64,000 bases of DNA, from assembly GCF_001625305.1 (NCBI RefSeq), contig NW_017803479.1:153697-217696 (forward strand). Direction: 5' to 3'. The stretch's first letter is position 1; each line of letters opens with the position of its first letter. This document shows, piece by piece, positions 32,810 through 45,500 of this stretch. The notes beneath the pieces are model-generated. The model searched no databases and had not been told where the DNA came from. It saw only the letters and a program-made list of their open reading frames with translations. The stretch is from Branchiostoma belcheri (taxonomy: Eukaryota; Chordata; Leptocardii; Amphioxiformes; Branchiostomatidae). A program made the position numbers and the translations under genes.

Positions 32810-33223
32810 ACACCTTAAACACAACATGGCCTAAAACACAAGTTGCAGAGTCAGAAGTGCCCAATATCAGGTGTTAGCTTTTCTTTAGCACAACTCATGG
32901 CATCCAATCACTTTATCTACCGCCTGGATGCTTATACAAGCAGTGATACTAAAAATATGAAATGTGCTTTAGTACAAGTTAGCTCTTGAGATGTGGATAC
33001 AACCTATCCACATTTCAAGATTTTATAGCAATCAATTTAAAACTGTTGAATTTTCCATTCATTCTTTTAATCTGAAGAAAGGGATTTTTTCAACCCAAGA
33101 CAATGTCTGAATTGCGAACTAATCTCAATAACGTCAAACTAGGTTAGACACCCAATTGAAGAGATACACAGGATTCGTTATTCAAGTAATTCATTCAGTT
33201 TCTTTAGTAACAATTCTAGTGTA
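32810..33223. other. 3' flank of the GPCR gene
   Basis: On the minus strand this follows the GPCR stop codon. An ATTAAA hexamer at 33066-33071 (minus) could be its polyadenylation signal, about 155 nt after the stop; this is weak evidence. Confidence 0.35.
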
Positions 33224-33591
33224 TCATTCAGTAACTTCTTCGAATGACCCATCCGGACTGTTGCCAGGTTGTAAAGGTTTAAACTGCATTAGCTCAGCTG
33301 GTGCAGAAGATGACTTGTTCTCATCGACAACACACGTATTCTTCTTCTTTCCTTTGAAGTCGAATTTCTTGAGCCACTTTCTCATATCCTCCCTCAAGAC
33401 GCAGTGGAAGATAAAGACAAAGAGACCCTGGAGAGTGTTGAAGATGCAGAACAGGTAGGCGAAAGCAGGTTGACCACCGCTGATGACAAAGAAGCCGAAC
33501 ACCCATGTGAGACCAAACAGAGACATGATGCTGAAGGCCCGACGAAGCTGACCGAGTATCCATTGGTTGTCTACGTCTTCCCTCTTGGTAC
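33224..33591 (-). CDS. GPCR exon 16: TM6, TM7 and cytoplasmic tail
   Basis: The exon reads GQLRRAFSIMSLFGLTWVFG, AYLFCIFNTLQGLFVFIFHC, then VLREDMRKWLKK. GLTWVFG and FNTLQGLFVFIFHC are family B/adhesion GPCR signatures of TM6 and TM7. The tail is lysine-rich (DFKGKKKN) and ends SFEEVTE before TGA or equivalent stop at 33224. It shows no C-terminal PDZ-type ligand. Confidence 0.92.
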
Positions 33592-36500
33592 CTGTGCATC
33601 AACAACATGTTGTTCTTATATAAGTAACAACCCATATCTGTTAAGGACTAAACATTACCTGCCAGTACTGGATCGAAATGGGACTTACCCCACATTTTCG
33701 GCTGACTCCTTCAACCTTGTTCAACCTTGCAAGAGGAGTAAGTTCTATTTAATGGCAGGCAGAGTTGAGTTTTTATTTCATAATGACTTGTACCAACACA
33801 GATGAACCTCAAGGCTAAACCCATATCTGTATTCTTTTGAAGGTCATCTTTCTTGGTACATTTTGAATCAAGTTCCAACATAAGGTACAGGACACATTTC
33901 GACTGTACAACCCTCCGCAAAGACCAGGGGTGCTACAGACTTTCTAAAAACTTTTATCCACTGCTTACCGAGTCACGTGCGTCATCTGCATGACGTGACG
34001 TCAAAGAAGCGTTAGATTTAGATTGTGGTCATTTCATGATGTTAAGGTTTGTTTAAAGGTGCATTTAAAAAAAGTTCAAATGTCCTTGCATAGGATATTA
34101 GGTTCTAGTGCTAAACTATTAATGATTGCAACGGATGCTGCAATGACCCTGGGTAGTGATACCTTGGGTGTGGGGAACTAGCGGGTCTACCTGCAGCGCT
34201 ACTCCCGCTCCTGACAGGCTCAAAATATATATTACGATAATTAAAACAATATTTATTGCATATTTTTCTCATGTCCATGGTGATAAAAGTTACATGTATG
34301 ACAATACGGAGTGCCGTATGAATAACATCATAACATAAAATCCTATCTTGAAAGTTCATCTGCGTTAGTAGAAATCATTATCAAGCAAATTTCCAACACA
34401 ACAAATTGGACTCACCCAAAGTTTCGAATGTACTCCAGCCTTTGTCAAGGAATGAGAAATCCACCGCTTCTATGACGTCACGCAGATAACACACGTGACT
34501 CCGTGAGCAGTGGATCATAGGTTGCAGAAAGTCTGTGGCGCCCCCGTCTCCGATGAGGGATCATGGCATGACAACAGGGCAGTACAACCATCCCTTTAAC
34601 AGAGACTAGGGTTTCACAGACATAATCCACTTAACAAAGACTGGAGTTGTACGGTCGAAAACTTCGGTGAGTCCAATTAGTTCTGTTGGAAATTGAAGTT
34701 TAAACTTCTGCAAAACATGATTTTTTTTACCTGTTAACGTTTTCTGCACCTTCTCCCTCTTGGCCAGCTTGTACATGACGATGGAGAAGACTGTCATGTT
34801 GAACATCAGTATGAGACCAGCAGGAAGCAGAAAGGCATACGTCATGGGGAGATGAGCCAGCCAACAGCTGTCAACAGATGGGAACTTTTAACTTAGCATG
34901 TTGTTGTTGATCGTTATTTGATTGTATTTACGATGTGCTTCCCTTTGTTATAATGCGTGTATGAAATATGTGGTAACATAATCACCTAGCCCCGGCCAAG
35001 TGCACATTCAGTGGATCCCGCATTGTATTGTCTTGTTGCAATCTCCACAGAGAAAGAATATTAGCAGCACGTAAATTGGATGGATGACGTCCTCATGAAT
35101 TTTTATTCTCGAAGCACTTAAAAATGAAATTTGCCCTTACGTAATGGTCAACATGGCAAGAAAATACCGAAAACCTGTTCATGTAGTAGCTTGAAATACT
35201 TTTATAAGAGACTCTATTTTTTAGGCCTTGAATTAAGTTTTAAAGTGACCGAATGTCAGCAATTCATCCAATTCCTTATAAAATTATCATCAAGGGAAGT
35301 TTCCAAATTTGATGAATGACAAATTAGTTTACTGAGATATTTATAAAAATGTACCTTATTGGGCATCTATTCGGAATATAAATGTGGTTTCATTACCTTT
35401 GGATGGCATCTTTAAATGTAACAGTCATTTTACTTACTAGTCGCTGTTCTTGTATTCGTAGAGACTAGATGGCCCGACAGTCGACATCATGGCAAAAAGC
35501 GGAAAGCCTGAAACAGAAAAAAAGTCACATTCTGCTCACTTGGTGAAATACATATTATCTCCCATGTTCTAGGATCTATTACTTTAAGGACAGAAGTATG
35601 TTTTTTGTGGTACTAATCGATGCTAGGTTTGTATGTTAGGGTTCCGAAATGAGCGGGTGGAGATTGGGTTTCATTTGATTGACAGGAATTAATAATAAAA
35701 AAAATATGCATTGTGTTGAGGGATTGGGTTTTGTCATGCAATAATGATAATTATATTGTGCAAAACTTTAAACCCAACTATTTCTGCTGGAGATTAATCA
35801 TTTTTAAGTTGTTGTTTGCAGCTGCTTTAAAATTTAAAAACGCACTTAGACAATCTTTAATTTGCATAAAATGCGTTGTTAACGGCAGTTTGGTATTAAA
35901 ATGGTCTGCTTACCCCAAGCTACAACTGCAGCCTTGTAGACAAAACTCTCAGACACATAGTGGCCAAAAACCATCACGGTGGCCAGAAAGATCATTACAG
36001 CCTCAACTACCATCCACATCAGCGCAGCCAATAGGAAGTAGTGTAACAAAGCTGCTACAGCAGTGCAAACAATGGGAGATGCCGTTCGGTCGATGCCTGC
36101 TAAAAAGGTGATTAGAATGGCCAACAAAGCCACGCAGAGGTTGATCAGGACCAGGCGCTGGTTCCTGGCATGAGGACTACGGGCACTTTGTCTTTGCTTC
36201 CTGGAATGGAAAAAATAAATATGGCACAATTTTATACAATCCACAATATGTAACGTTACCTTCTCGTAGAGTCGCAGGGGGGGGGGGGGGTCAGGTCCTT
36301 GCCGACCTACTTCCTGGTATATATTCTCAAATATATTCTCGGTCATTCGAAGAGCTAAGATTTAGGAGTTGTAGTGTATAACAAGCCCCAAAAGACCTAC
36401 AAAATAATTCAAAGCAAATTCATCGAAGGTTGGTCGGGTGAAATATTTGTATCTTCCCCACAAGTAAATGCAAGAATACATGTGGTGACAGCCCTGGCTT

Positions 36501-39500
36501 TAATGCATTTTAGTTTTACATTGTTAGACTGTATTTGCTGGAACATATGAGCTTGTCAAATCTACCAATGAAATCCCTACTGGAGCTCTTTTTCAGAGCT
36601 GAAATTGTAAACACAGCCTACTAGTAAGTACCTACCCTGTAATGGTGAAAGATAGTAGGGTGAGGACCAGGGCAATAATGGACACTATACTGCCCACATA
36701 AGTGATGGTTTGTAGTGGTCTTTCGTGGTCTCCAAACCCTGAACCATGCACATCCTGTGAGATTAAAAAGCATTCCAAAATTAAAACATATGAATTACCT
36801 TCCTAAATGAGCCTTTTTTTTTCGTTTTCTCATGGAGGAGTTTCTGTGGTCTTTGTCTGTATTCATGTATGTATTAACAACAGCATAACTCGAGGACCTT
36901 TCTCGAGAAGCTGCAAATGGATCTTTAAGATATTTGGTAGGTATGAAGTGGTTGTAGATAGGAAGGTCAAGTTCGAAAATGGTTTACCTGGCCTGCCGCT
37001 TTATGCAGCGGCCCGTGTCTGTATGTTCGACAACATAACCAGATAAGCTAGGGATGGTATTTTCTGGATGGTTAGAGATGCAAAGTCGATGGTCAAGTCA
37101 TAATGGGCCTCCAATCGGGTACCTACAGTACCACAGTTAGCTTTAAAGTTTGAGGTATATTCTTGTAGTAGCGCCAGGTTCCATTTAAATATTAGAAACT
37201 CCTGAGGCTGGCAGTATGTGGCGTGAGGGTGTCCCCCTACCAGCTTGTCCTGGAACTACCGGGACAGTTATATACAAAATACGGACAGGCAAGGAAAAAT
37301 GAAAGTGTCTAGACAAATCAATATAGCGTAATAGGGGCTCGAGTAGACCAATCAAGGTATCGCCTGATGTTGCTGTGGTGACCTAGTTACATTCTCATTT
37401 AGATCTCATCTGTCTACCAAGACATTTCATCAAACCCCTTCTGTTGTAATCATATGTTATCTTTACAGCCAGTATAACCGCCCTCCGGTGTATCAGATTT
37501 GTAGGCGGTTAGCTATATCACACCAAACAATCTGTTACACCCTAAATTTGCACATGTAACTACAGGAATTGTTCATGTATCTAGTGATAATGTCTCAACT
37601 GGTGGCAACTAGTACCACTCTACGATAGTTAAAAAAAATGAACACCCAATGCTTCGTTGATAATAGTATTTGAAGGCTTGAATATTTCTTGTTCTTTTCT
37701 GGGGGGGATACTTACTAGTTGGAACGCTAGGTTGTTAGTAACTTCGTACACCATGCACAGTTGGTACATTTTTCGTCTTTCTTTCAGCGATGCCCACTAT
37801 AGGTTTGTATTTCCGTGACACTAGCACCCGGACCCCATGGCTATCTTGTTATAAGCATTATGTTATATATTCCTCTGCATTTTTCATTTTCCAAGTAATA
37901 GATTCGTCTGTAAAATTATAGGACAGTTTGGAAAATAGGGCCCCGAGTAGACAAATCAATTTAAAAGCATCGTTTAAAGGTGTGTGATAACCTAGTTACA
38001 TTTCTGATTTCATTTGTCTACCCAACTTTTTCAATCAAAATAATTTTGTTGCAATTATATTTTATACTTTACAGGCATTATTTCTTATCAGTCTTTCTTC
38101 TACCATGTAATTAATTTGTCCGCAAAATCCCAGGAGATTAAAAAATGTAAATGCTTTTTGTGCTAGGCATTAGATGGAGCGACTTTTCCCTTATAAAACT
38201 CCAAGCCAATCTGCAACCAGTGCCCTCCATCATAAGTAAACGCCGTTTTAGCTGGTTAGGACAGACTGTCAGACTCCCGCCTGTCAGACTCGCCAACCAG
38301 GTTCTACAGTGGTGTCAAGAACGACGGAGAAGGAGGGGACGTCCATAGATAAACTGGCAACAGACAGTCGAGAGGGACCGCCAAGCAGTCAACAAGAGCT
38401 GGAAGGAAGCCATGAGGCTGGCTGCCGACAGAGACAGCTGGGCTACTTTGACTGCCTCATGCGTCACAACACGCGGGAGCCCCTAAGTCTAAGTAAGTCT
38501 TTCTGTGCCCGATTAGGACAGGGTTCTATAGAATTAGAAAAAAAAAACCAACAACATAGGGATATATATAAGAGAGGGTCGGTTGGGAAGTAGTTATTTG
38601 AGTAAGAACTATAGTTATAGGAAAACGATCTTCTCCAGAGAGAGGTGTAATCTATGACAGCCAGTACATGAGCAGGATAGCGGACACAGACGAGCGAGCG
38701 CAAATAAGACGAAAAACGTGATAAAATAAGGTAAGTACATGTAGAAAATTTTGTTGTCAATTTGCTAAAAAAAATTGTGGGAAAGAGTTGAAAGAGTTGT
38801 TTCTTTGCCTGTAAATGTGGAGGGAAATAACGATGATATAACGGAAATACGGTATCTTTACACTACAGGTTGAACCTCCGGTGTCACGGAGGAACAACAG
38901 GCAAGGTCAGTGTGAAGACTTTGAAATAGTATTTAAAAAAATCACGGTTCTTAGAGGCAAATGCCCAGGTCTTGGCACATAGGCGACACCAACTCCGTTT
39001 GGTGTCCTTATGACATGGAGTTATTGTGTGCAGTATCAACGATTAGCTGAAAGGCCCAAGAGCGCAATACCGGAGATGTCAGGAGATTGAACTTAGGACG
39101 TCTTGGTTCCGAGCCGAACAGTCTGACCATGGCGCCACGCGATGCCACATAGGTTCTAGAAAAGAAGCATACATGTAGCATCAAATGGCGTTCGGGAAAC
39201 AATGCGTCTTTCGGAAAGCAAGCGGTGCCTTGTTAATCGTCCTGGTTTGGGTTTCAGCTTGTACGGCTTTTGTCGGCTTCTGCCCCCAGTATTGTGGAAG
39301 AATAATCCTGCCTATACCTTTAGCTGAGCACATCCGACCTAATCTTGAAGGGGATTTGACGAGGCTAGTAACCCTCAATAAATGGACCGTGTGCAAAGGT
39401 ATACATGTAGATGGAACAGTAGCTGCACCTCAGGTAATACCTTGCATTGGCAGGTACGCAACTGTGGTTGCAGTAGCGTGGTATCCAGTCGAACTCCTAT

Positions 39501-42500
39501 CGGAACAAACACTGGAGGGCCTTTGCCTTGAGTGTACCACGACCATTGCCCTGGTGAAATGCGAAATCACAAATATTGAAGAGAATGTCCTGGCCAAGTC
39601 TTCTAACCTATTGATGTTGATACTAGACTTCAACAAAATCACGTGTATCAGGCAAAAGTCGTTCTCTGGTTTGAAAAGTCTCCACACGCTGAGCTTGTCC
39701 AATAACAGAATTGTAAGTGTGGAAACTGGTTCTTTTATGAACCTGAGTTTGCTTCAGATCTTAAATCTGCAGAATAACAATCTGCAGACAGTAGACCCGG
39801 ACTGGTTCTGTACGCTTCAGAACCTGGCGGAGCTCCGATTGGAATCAAACAGCATTCCTCCGGGTGCATTCCAGCACCTAAATGACCTCGACGATTTGGC
39901 TCTAAGTGGGAACTTTCAGTTTTTGGACGGGGACACTTTTTGGGGGACAAAAAGCGTTCCTTCCATTCTTCGCGTTGTCGGTGGAAGGTTGGGCTTTGTT
40001 CGTAGCACGGTGGTGCATGAGAGGGCGTGGAGCCTTCTTGTCCACAATCACAAAACTGATCGTGAGTCGCCTCACATCAGGAGACAGGACGTGTCACTTA
40101 GGGTCTCCAGGTACCTTCTCTGTTTCACCCATGACCCGTTAAACCACGAACAGACTTTGACGTGGAAATATAACGAATACGCATATTATGACCCCAGGAG
40201 TGTTCCAATGCAAAACACCTCATGCGGCATGCCGAACAACCTCTTGACAACAATCAACAGCCATGCAAACATTCTTGTCTTGTTGAAGACTGGATATTCC
40301 GACCAATATACACCCAACGATGACACTGCCAGGTGTAGACAGGGATGGGAACATAACAGTGGATTGATTGTGGTTTTAAATGGTGGTTTGCGCATACGAT
40401 TCACTTCCATATTGGAAGGAAACGAAACCAAAGCCCTTACCTTTACTTTGGATAGAACGACGCAGAGCACCAGTACAAGTAACTCAGCCACTGACGGAAA
40501 CCTGAATACGTTCAGTCAAACAAACGTTAGAAACATAACCTGCTTTGTACTGGCCAATGGAAAAACGAGTCGCATGGTGCTCAATGTATCTGAAGAAAAC
40601 GAAATAAGGTACAACAAAACATATCCAGATTCCGGCCAGAAGACACCTGTGCCGAAGAACCAGACTCAGCTAGTGCAGACGTCACATCATCAGACCACTA
40701 CGTCACCGGCTTTCACTAGGCAAGCCTGTACTGTCTTAAGCAGACCGACCCACCAGGACATTTCCATCTATGCTGCCTCTCCGCTGGTGCCGTTACTAGG
40801 TCTATGTCTAGCACTCGCCACTGCGATGCTAAAGAAGTTCGTAATCTTCAAAAATAAGGAGGACCGGTTCCGCATCGTACCGCGTGCGAAACCTGGGCGG
40901 GCAAGGTCTTCTTCCCTCCCCGCCATTTCGCAGCAACACGGCGGCGTTCCACACCGCCAACTAACATCTTGCAGATCGCTGCCTACAAACCTTAGTTCAA
41001 TCGAACCCAACTACTCTGAGATCCCAGACGATACTGACCATGCACTTCACACGTACTGGGAAATCCCAGATGGCGGTATGTCTGAAGTGACCAGATCGGC
41101 CTCCTTTATGAAGATTCCTACCATAACTCGCACACGGTTGGAAGACGAAGTCTCCTGTCAGTCGCTGCCTGCTGCTCTACCCACCACCGAACAGACGTAT
41201 TGCAACATTCCAGACAGCGCCGAAGATGGCGAAGATGCGCCGTTGCCATACTATGCAGTTGCCGTTGATTTGACGATTCCTGTAGTTACGGGGAATGGGC
41301 AGGGCCTAGGCAGCATTTACCTCGACAACCAAATTCACCCAAATTCACGTAAGACTCGGCATGACAGACTGAGATCCCATCGTGTGACGTTCTACGGAAA
41401 GCCAAGAGACAAGGGTTGTTTCCATGTCAGCCTGGGCAGAAGTTCACTCCATCTCAAGAAGACCACTATCCAAAATAAAGGTGTGTATGGAAGATCCAAA
41501 TCCCACCGAGTAAAGATATACGGAAAGGCAGAGGATGCTCCAAACAGACAAGGCATGCCAGCTCATGCAAAACCGCCAGCTTCTAGTTCACAATCGACGC
41601 AGGGACAACTTCATCAGAACGTTCAACTAAATGATGCAGCTTTACAGACCTCACAACCAAATACCAACTGGCCATGGCAAATCGTCGAGGGTGAAGGCTA
41701 CTGGCGTAACTCACGGCGATCAGCATCCCTTCCCGAACTTCTAAACAGGACAAAGGAGCTCCAGAGTAAAGATGACAGCACCACACCAAGGCGAACGTCC
41801 TTCGACATACCTCAAACTACCTACTGCCCATCTGGAGCACTGTTAAACTACTGGCCATGGAAGATTGAAAGGGGTCCAATCACACTACGACGGCATGCGT
41901 CCCTCCCTTTGCTCCGCAGTACATGCAATGAGACACAGCAAAATGAAGTCACATCAAACCAAATGCAAACAAACACCTACAGGCCGTGGGAAGTGCCATT
42001 AAAAGCACATTCTAACCCATTGCCTTTGGAGCGTCCGATACCCACTGTACCAAACACCTACTGGCCATGGGAGATCGCAAATGGCAGCAATCCAGGTCTC
42101 CTGAAGAGGACGCCCCTTCCTTCCTGCGACGAGACATTGAGAAGTGAAGCCCCTCCACAAATAAACACCTACTGGCCTTGGGAGATTACTGCTGTTGAAC
42201 AGTTTAACGCACCGGATCCTGAGCCCATGATTCCAAAAGTACCTAACAATTAAAAGAGTAAAAGACCCAAACACCACACACACACAAAAAAAAAACAGTT
42301 TTAAACCTGAAACTTATGACGGCCTGTGTCCTAAGATCTATATTTAATATATAATGGAGATATTGCTTTTAGTCTGCCGCAAATATGCAATTTTGTTGCC
42401 TGACGGCCCACATAGCCCAATTTCAATGTCTCCGTCTTCGAAGATTGCGGAAAAAATATTATCACACATATCACTGATTTTCGGCAAGGATAAGCGGAAT

Positions 42501-45500
42501 CTCCGGTTTAACATGTGTTTATCTATAGTAAAAGGTATGAATTGACGTTTAAATTGGATTGACGATAAATTGAGGTGTAAATTATGTATATGAAGGCAAT
42601 AATTTAGACAGATCACAAGAAACAAAAAAATTAGACGTTATTGCTGCTGAAAAGTAAGAAAAGTAGTGGATGCTACCTGAAACGTTTCACAATTTCCAAA
42701 ACCTATTCAGTTGCTTGAGTAACAATATCTTTGTAAATTTTATACCTGAATGTCTAGCCTTCAAAGGACGTAACCGTAAGGGTATTTTGATACGTGCGTA
42801 TTGTGAATATAGAAATAGCCTGACTTACGAAGAGCACAGCGAAGTTGGTGAGGTGGTCACAGGTACACGTGTACCGTCCGTTGGCCTTGCCCTGACTCAT
42901 ACACCCATCTGATGACCACGCCCCTTGTCCTGCTTCAGCCTCAAAGTCCCAGAACACACATCTCACCACTTAACCTTCTTCATCAGAAACTTCCTGAAAA
43001 TAAAACAAGTGCTTTTAAAAAAAAGCTGACATTTCGGCTGACGAAGGTTTTACTGCCGTTATTGAGGTGTAGAAGTTGTTGAAATAATAATATTACCCAA
43101 GTTGATGAAATTGGTACGAGACCACTGAAAGAAGAAAACACATCTGATAAAAAAAGCAAAACAGCGGATGTTAAAAAGAAAATTTAAAAAACTCATACGT
43201 CGGGACTTGAACAATTAGTTTTTGAGTGTTAAAAGCAAAACAGCGACTGTTATAAAGAAAATTAAAAAAAAGCTCCTCTCCGGGGATCGAACTCGCTATG
43301 TGCAAACCCCGCCACGTGCACCACAAAAAAGAAAATTAAAAAGAAAATAAAATAAAATAAAAAATAAAAATAGAAATAGGAAATAAAATAAATTTAAAAA
43401 AGAAAATTAAAAAAATTAAAAAGAAGGAAATTAAAAAAAAAGGAAATTAAAATGCGCCGAAATGTTAAAAAATAATATAAGAAAATGTAGGTTTTATTCA
43501 TTCAAATAGGTTTTCGCATACTCAATTTTCATACTTTTCATTAAATATACTATCTACTAATTTCACATACCTACATTTTTGTATTCATAAGTAAGTAGCT
43601 TTTATGAATGTCAACAGCGCGCGCATTAATTGTCACCTGATTTTGGAAAGAAATTTTGTTGACCTCTGATAATGGTTAACATGCCAAAAATAGGCAAAGA
43701 TGTCTGTTGCCATGCCGGAATGTAATGGCAGATAAAATTAAAGGAGACAAGACAATGCTCTGATTCAATGTTTGTCTTTTACTTTGATACAGTGATGTAT
43801 TTCATCCTTTGATGTGTGATTTTCCCAATGAATGGAAAAAAAAAGAAAAATATTAAATAATGATTTTTTTTCACCCCATCGCATTAGATTTGGAATCATC
43901 CATAAAATGTACTCTATGTGCCCGTATACATACACATCACAGGTATACATAATCTAGTAATTACTGAAGCTGTATCTGTAAATATCTTCAGACTTTGGAT
44001 AAGTATGCAATCCTTGACTCCCGCCCAGATCCCGAGATCTTTGACTTTCTGTTTGTCACTCTTCCGCCTTCCCACGTGCTGTTAACCTACTACGCATCAG
44101 CTGATGGTTTGAAGTAAAAGACTTGTGTGCTTTTTAACCACGATGGTCAGATTTGGGCCCAAAAGTCCCACTCTGCTACTATGGAGATCGAATCCCCCGA
44201 ACCCGCGAATCTTGTTCGATATGACGTCATTCGAATAGAGCGGGCGTTCGATCTGGGGTTACCCGCGGTCATTTACAGTAAAGCCGCTACAACCGGCTAC
44301 TTCAAGCCCTTTTTTTACTTGGGAACCACGGAACAGGAAAAATCCACCTTTCCACAAATATGAACCGTTTTCAAAACATTACATCTATGCCGTGATTTTA
44401 TTGTGGATATGTAACATGTAACGAAGCTACTGCCGTCATCGTGGGTGACCTTGAAGGTCAGAATTCTTGTTGACGCTGTTATAAAATCCAGGTCCCCATA
44501 TCCAAGTGGCACAGCATGCGTGCAAGCATGGTATTTTAACCACTCCCAAAAATCGTTCAAATTACCTCATTGAGGGCTTGTATGGAAGAGGAACGATTTC
44601 CGCAGATTTCTGTCTTAGGGATTTTTGAAATATGGCCGCGATTATGAATTATCGGTATTTAAAGTTAAAACCCTGCTTTTTTAGCTCTTCTTTTGACTGT
44701 AAGTCGAGTTTTAGTTAAAAAATAAAAAAAAAATCCTAAGACAGAAAGTTTAAATTTACAGTAATATTTCTAAAAATCCAAAAATCTAACCTTATTTTTA
44801 ATTTTCGGGGCCTCTTAAAATCAGTTGTTTGGTTCTCGTGAACCCTTTTTGAAATCCGAAATTGATCTCATTTGGAAGCAAATGTACACAAAGTGGAGCA
44901 AAGGCAGTGCAAGGATAACATTTGAGGTAAACAAAATCACTTATTACATTTTATTTTGACGAGTATTTACTCTCCAATTACTTTTGTTTATTTTCAAATT
45001 TTACCCGTTGCCCCCGGGCCGGCCTGGGACTCCCGCGCGGCCACGTTCGAACACGTTCTGTAACCCGATACCTCCCTAGTAATGCGACTTTTAGCCTAGC
45101 AACCGACCGCCGTGAACATCGAAATGCGTTCTGTATACTTTTCATATATCCCATAGCCATAGTGTAAAAATAGAACACCGTGTACAATACCTTTGTGGGT
45201 GCAAAGGTGATGACAACTGGCTCTGGTAGGTTCTTCACCTGCATCCCTGCAATTCTACCGCTAATGATGCGGGTTCGCTCGGCATCCTGGGAAGGCTGAA
45301 CAAACAAGCTGTCGTCGTTGTACAAAATGTAGCTCACTCGGACTTCTGGGTAGGGAAAGAAGGGTGTAGCTGAAGTTAGGAATAATTTCTGGTGTGCATA
45401 ATAAAATCCTGATTGCCTATGTTCTACCAACCTAATTAAAATACAATGTACACGGTGGTAAAATCTGGGCTGCAAAGTTCCCACATGTCATAGAACCCGA

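Noticed and set aside
36284-36294. G-run near GPCR exon 13 as G-quadruplex regulator
   Set aside because: A single homopolymer run of about 12 G without the spaced four-run pattern.
40768-41010. Minus-strand frames inside the LRR gene
   Set aside because: Shadows of the long + strand coding sequence.
43097-43124. 28-nt micro-exon between GPCR exons 10 and 11
   Set aside because: It has strong splice signals and would bypass the TAA, but it also needs a weak TTAAG acceptor, and the direct junction of exon 10 to exon 11 gives a more natural pre-GPS sequence. Kept only as an alternative in the findings.
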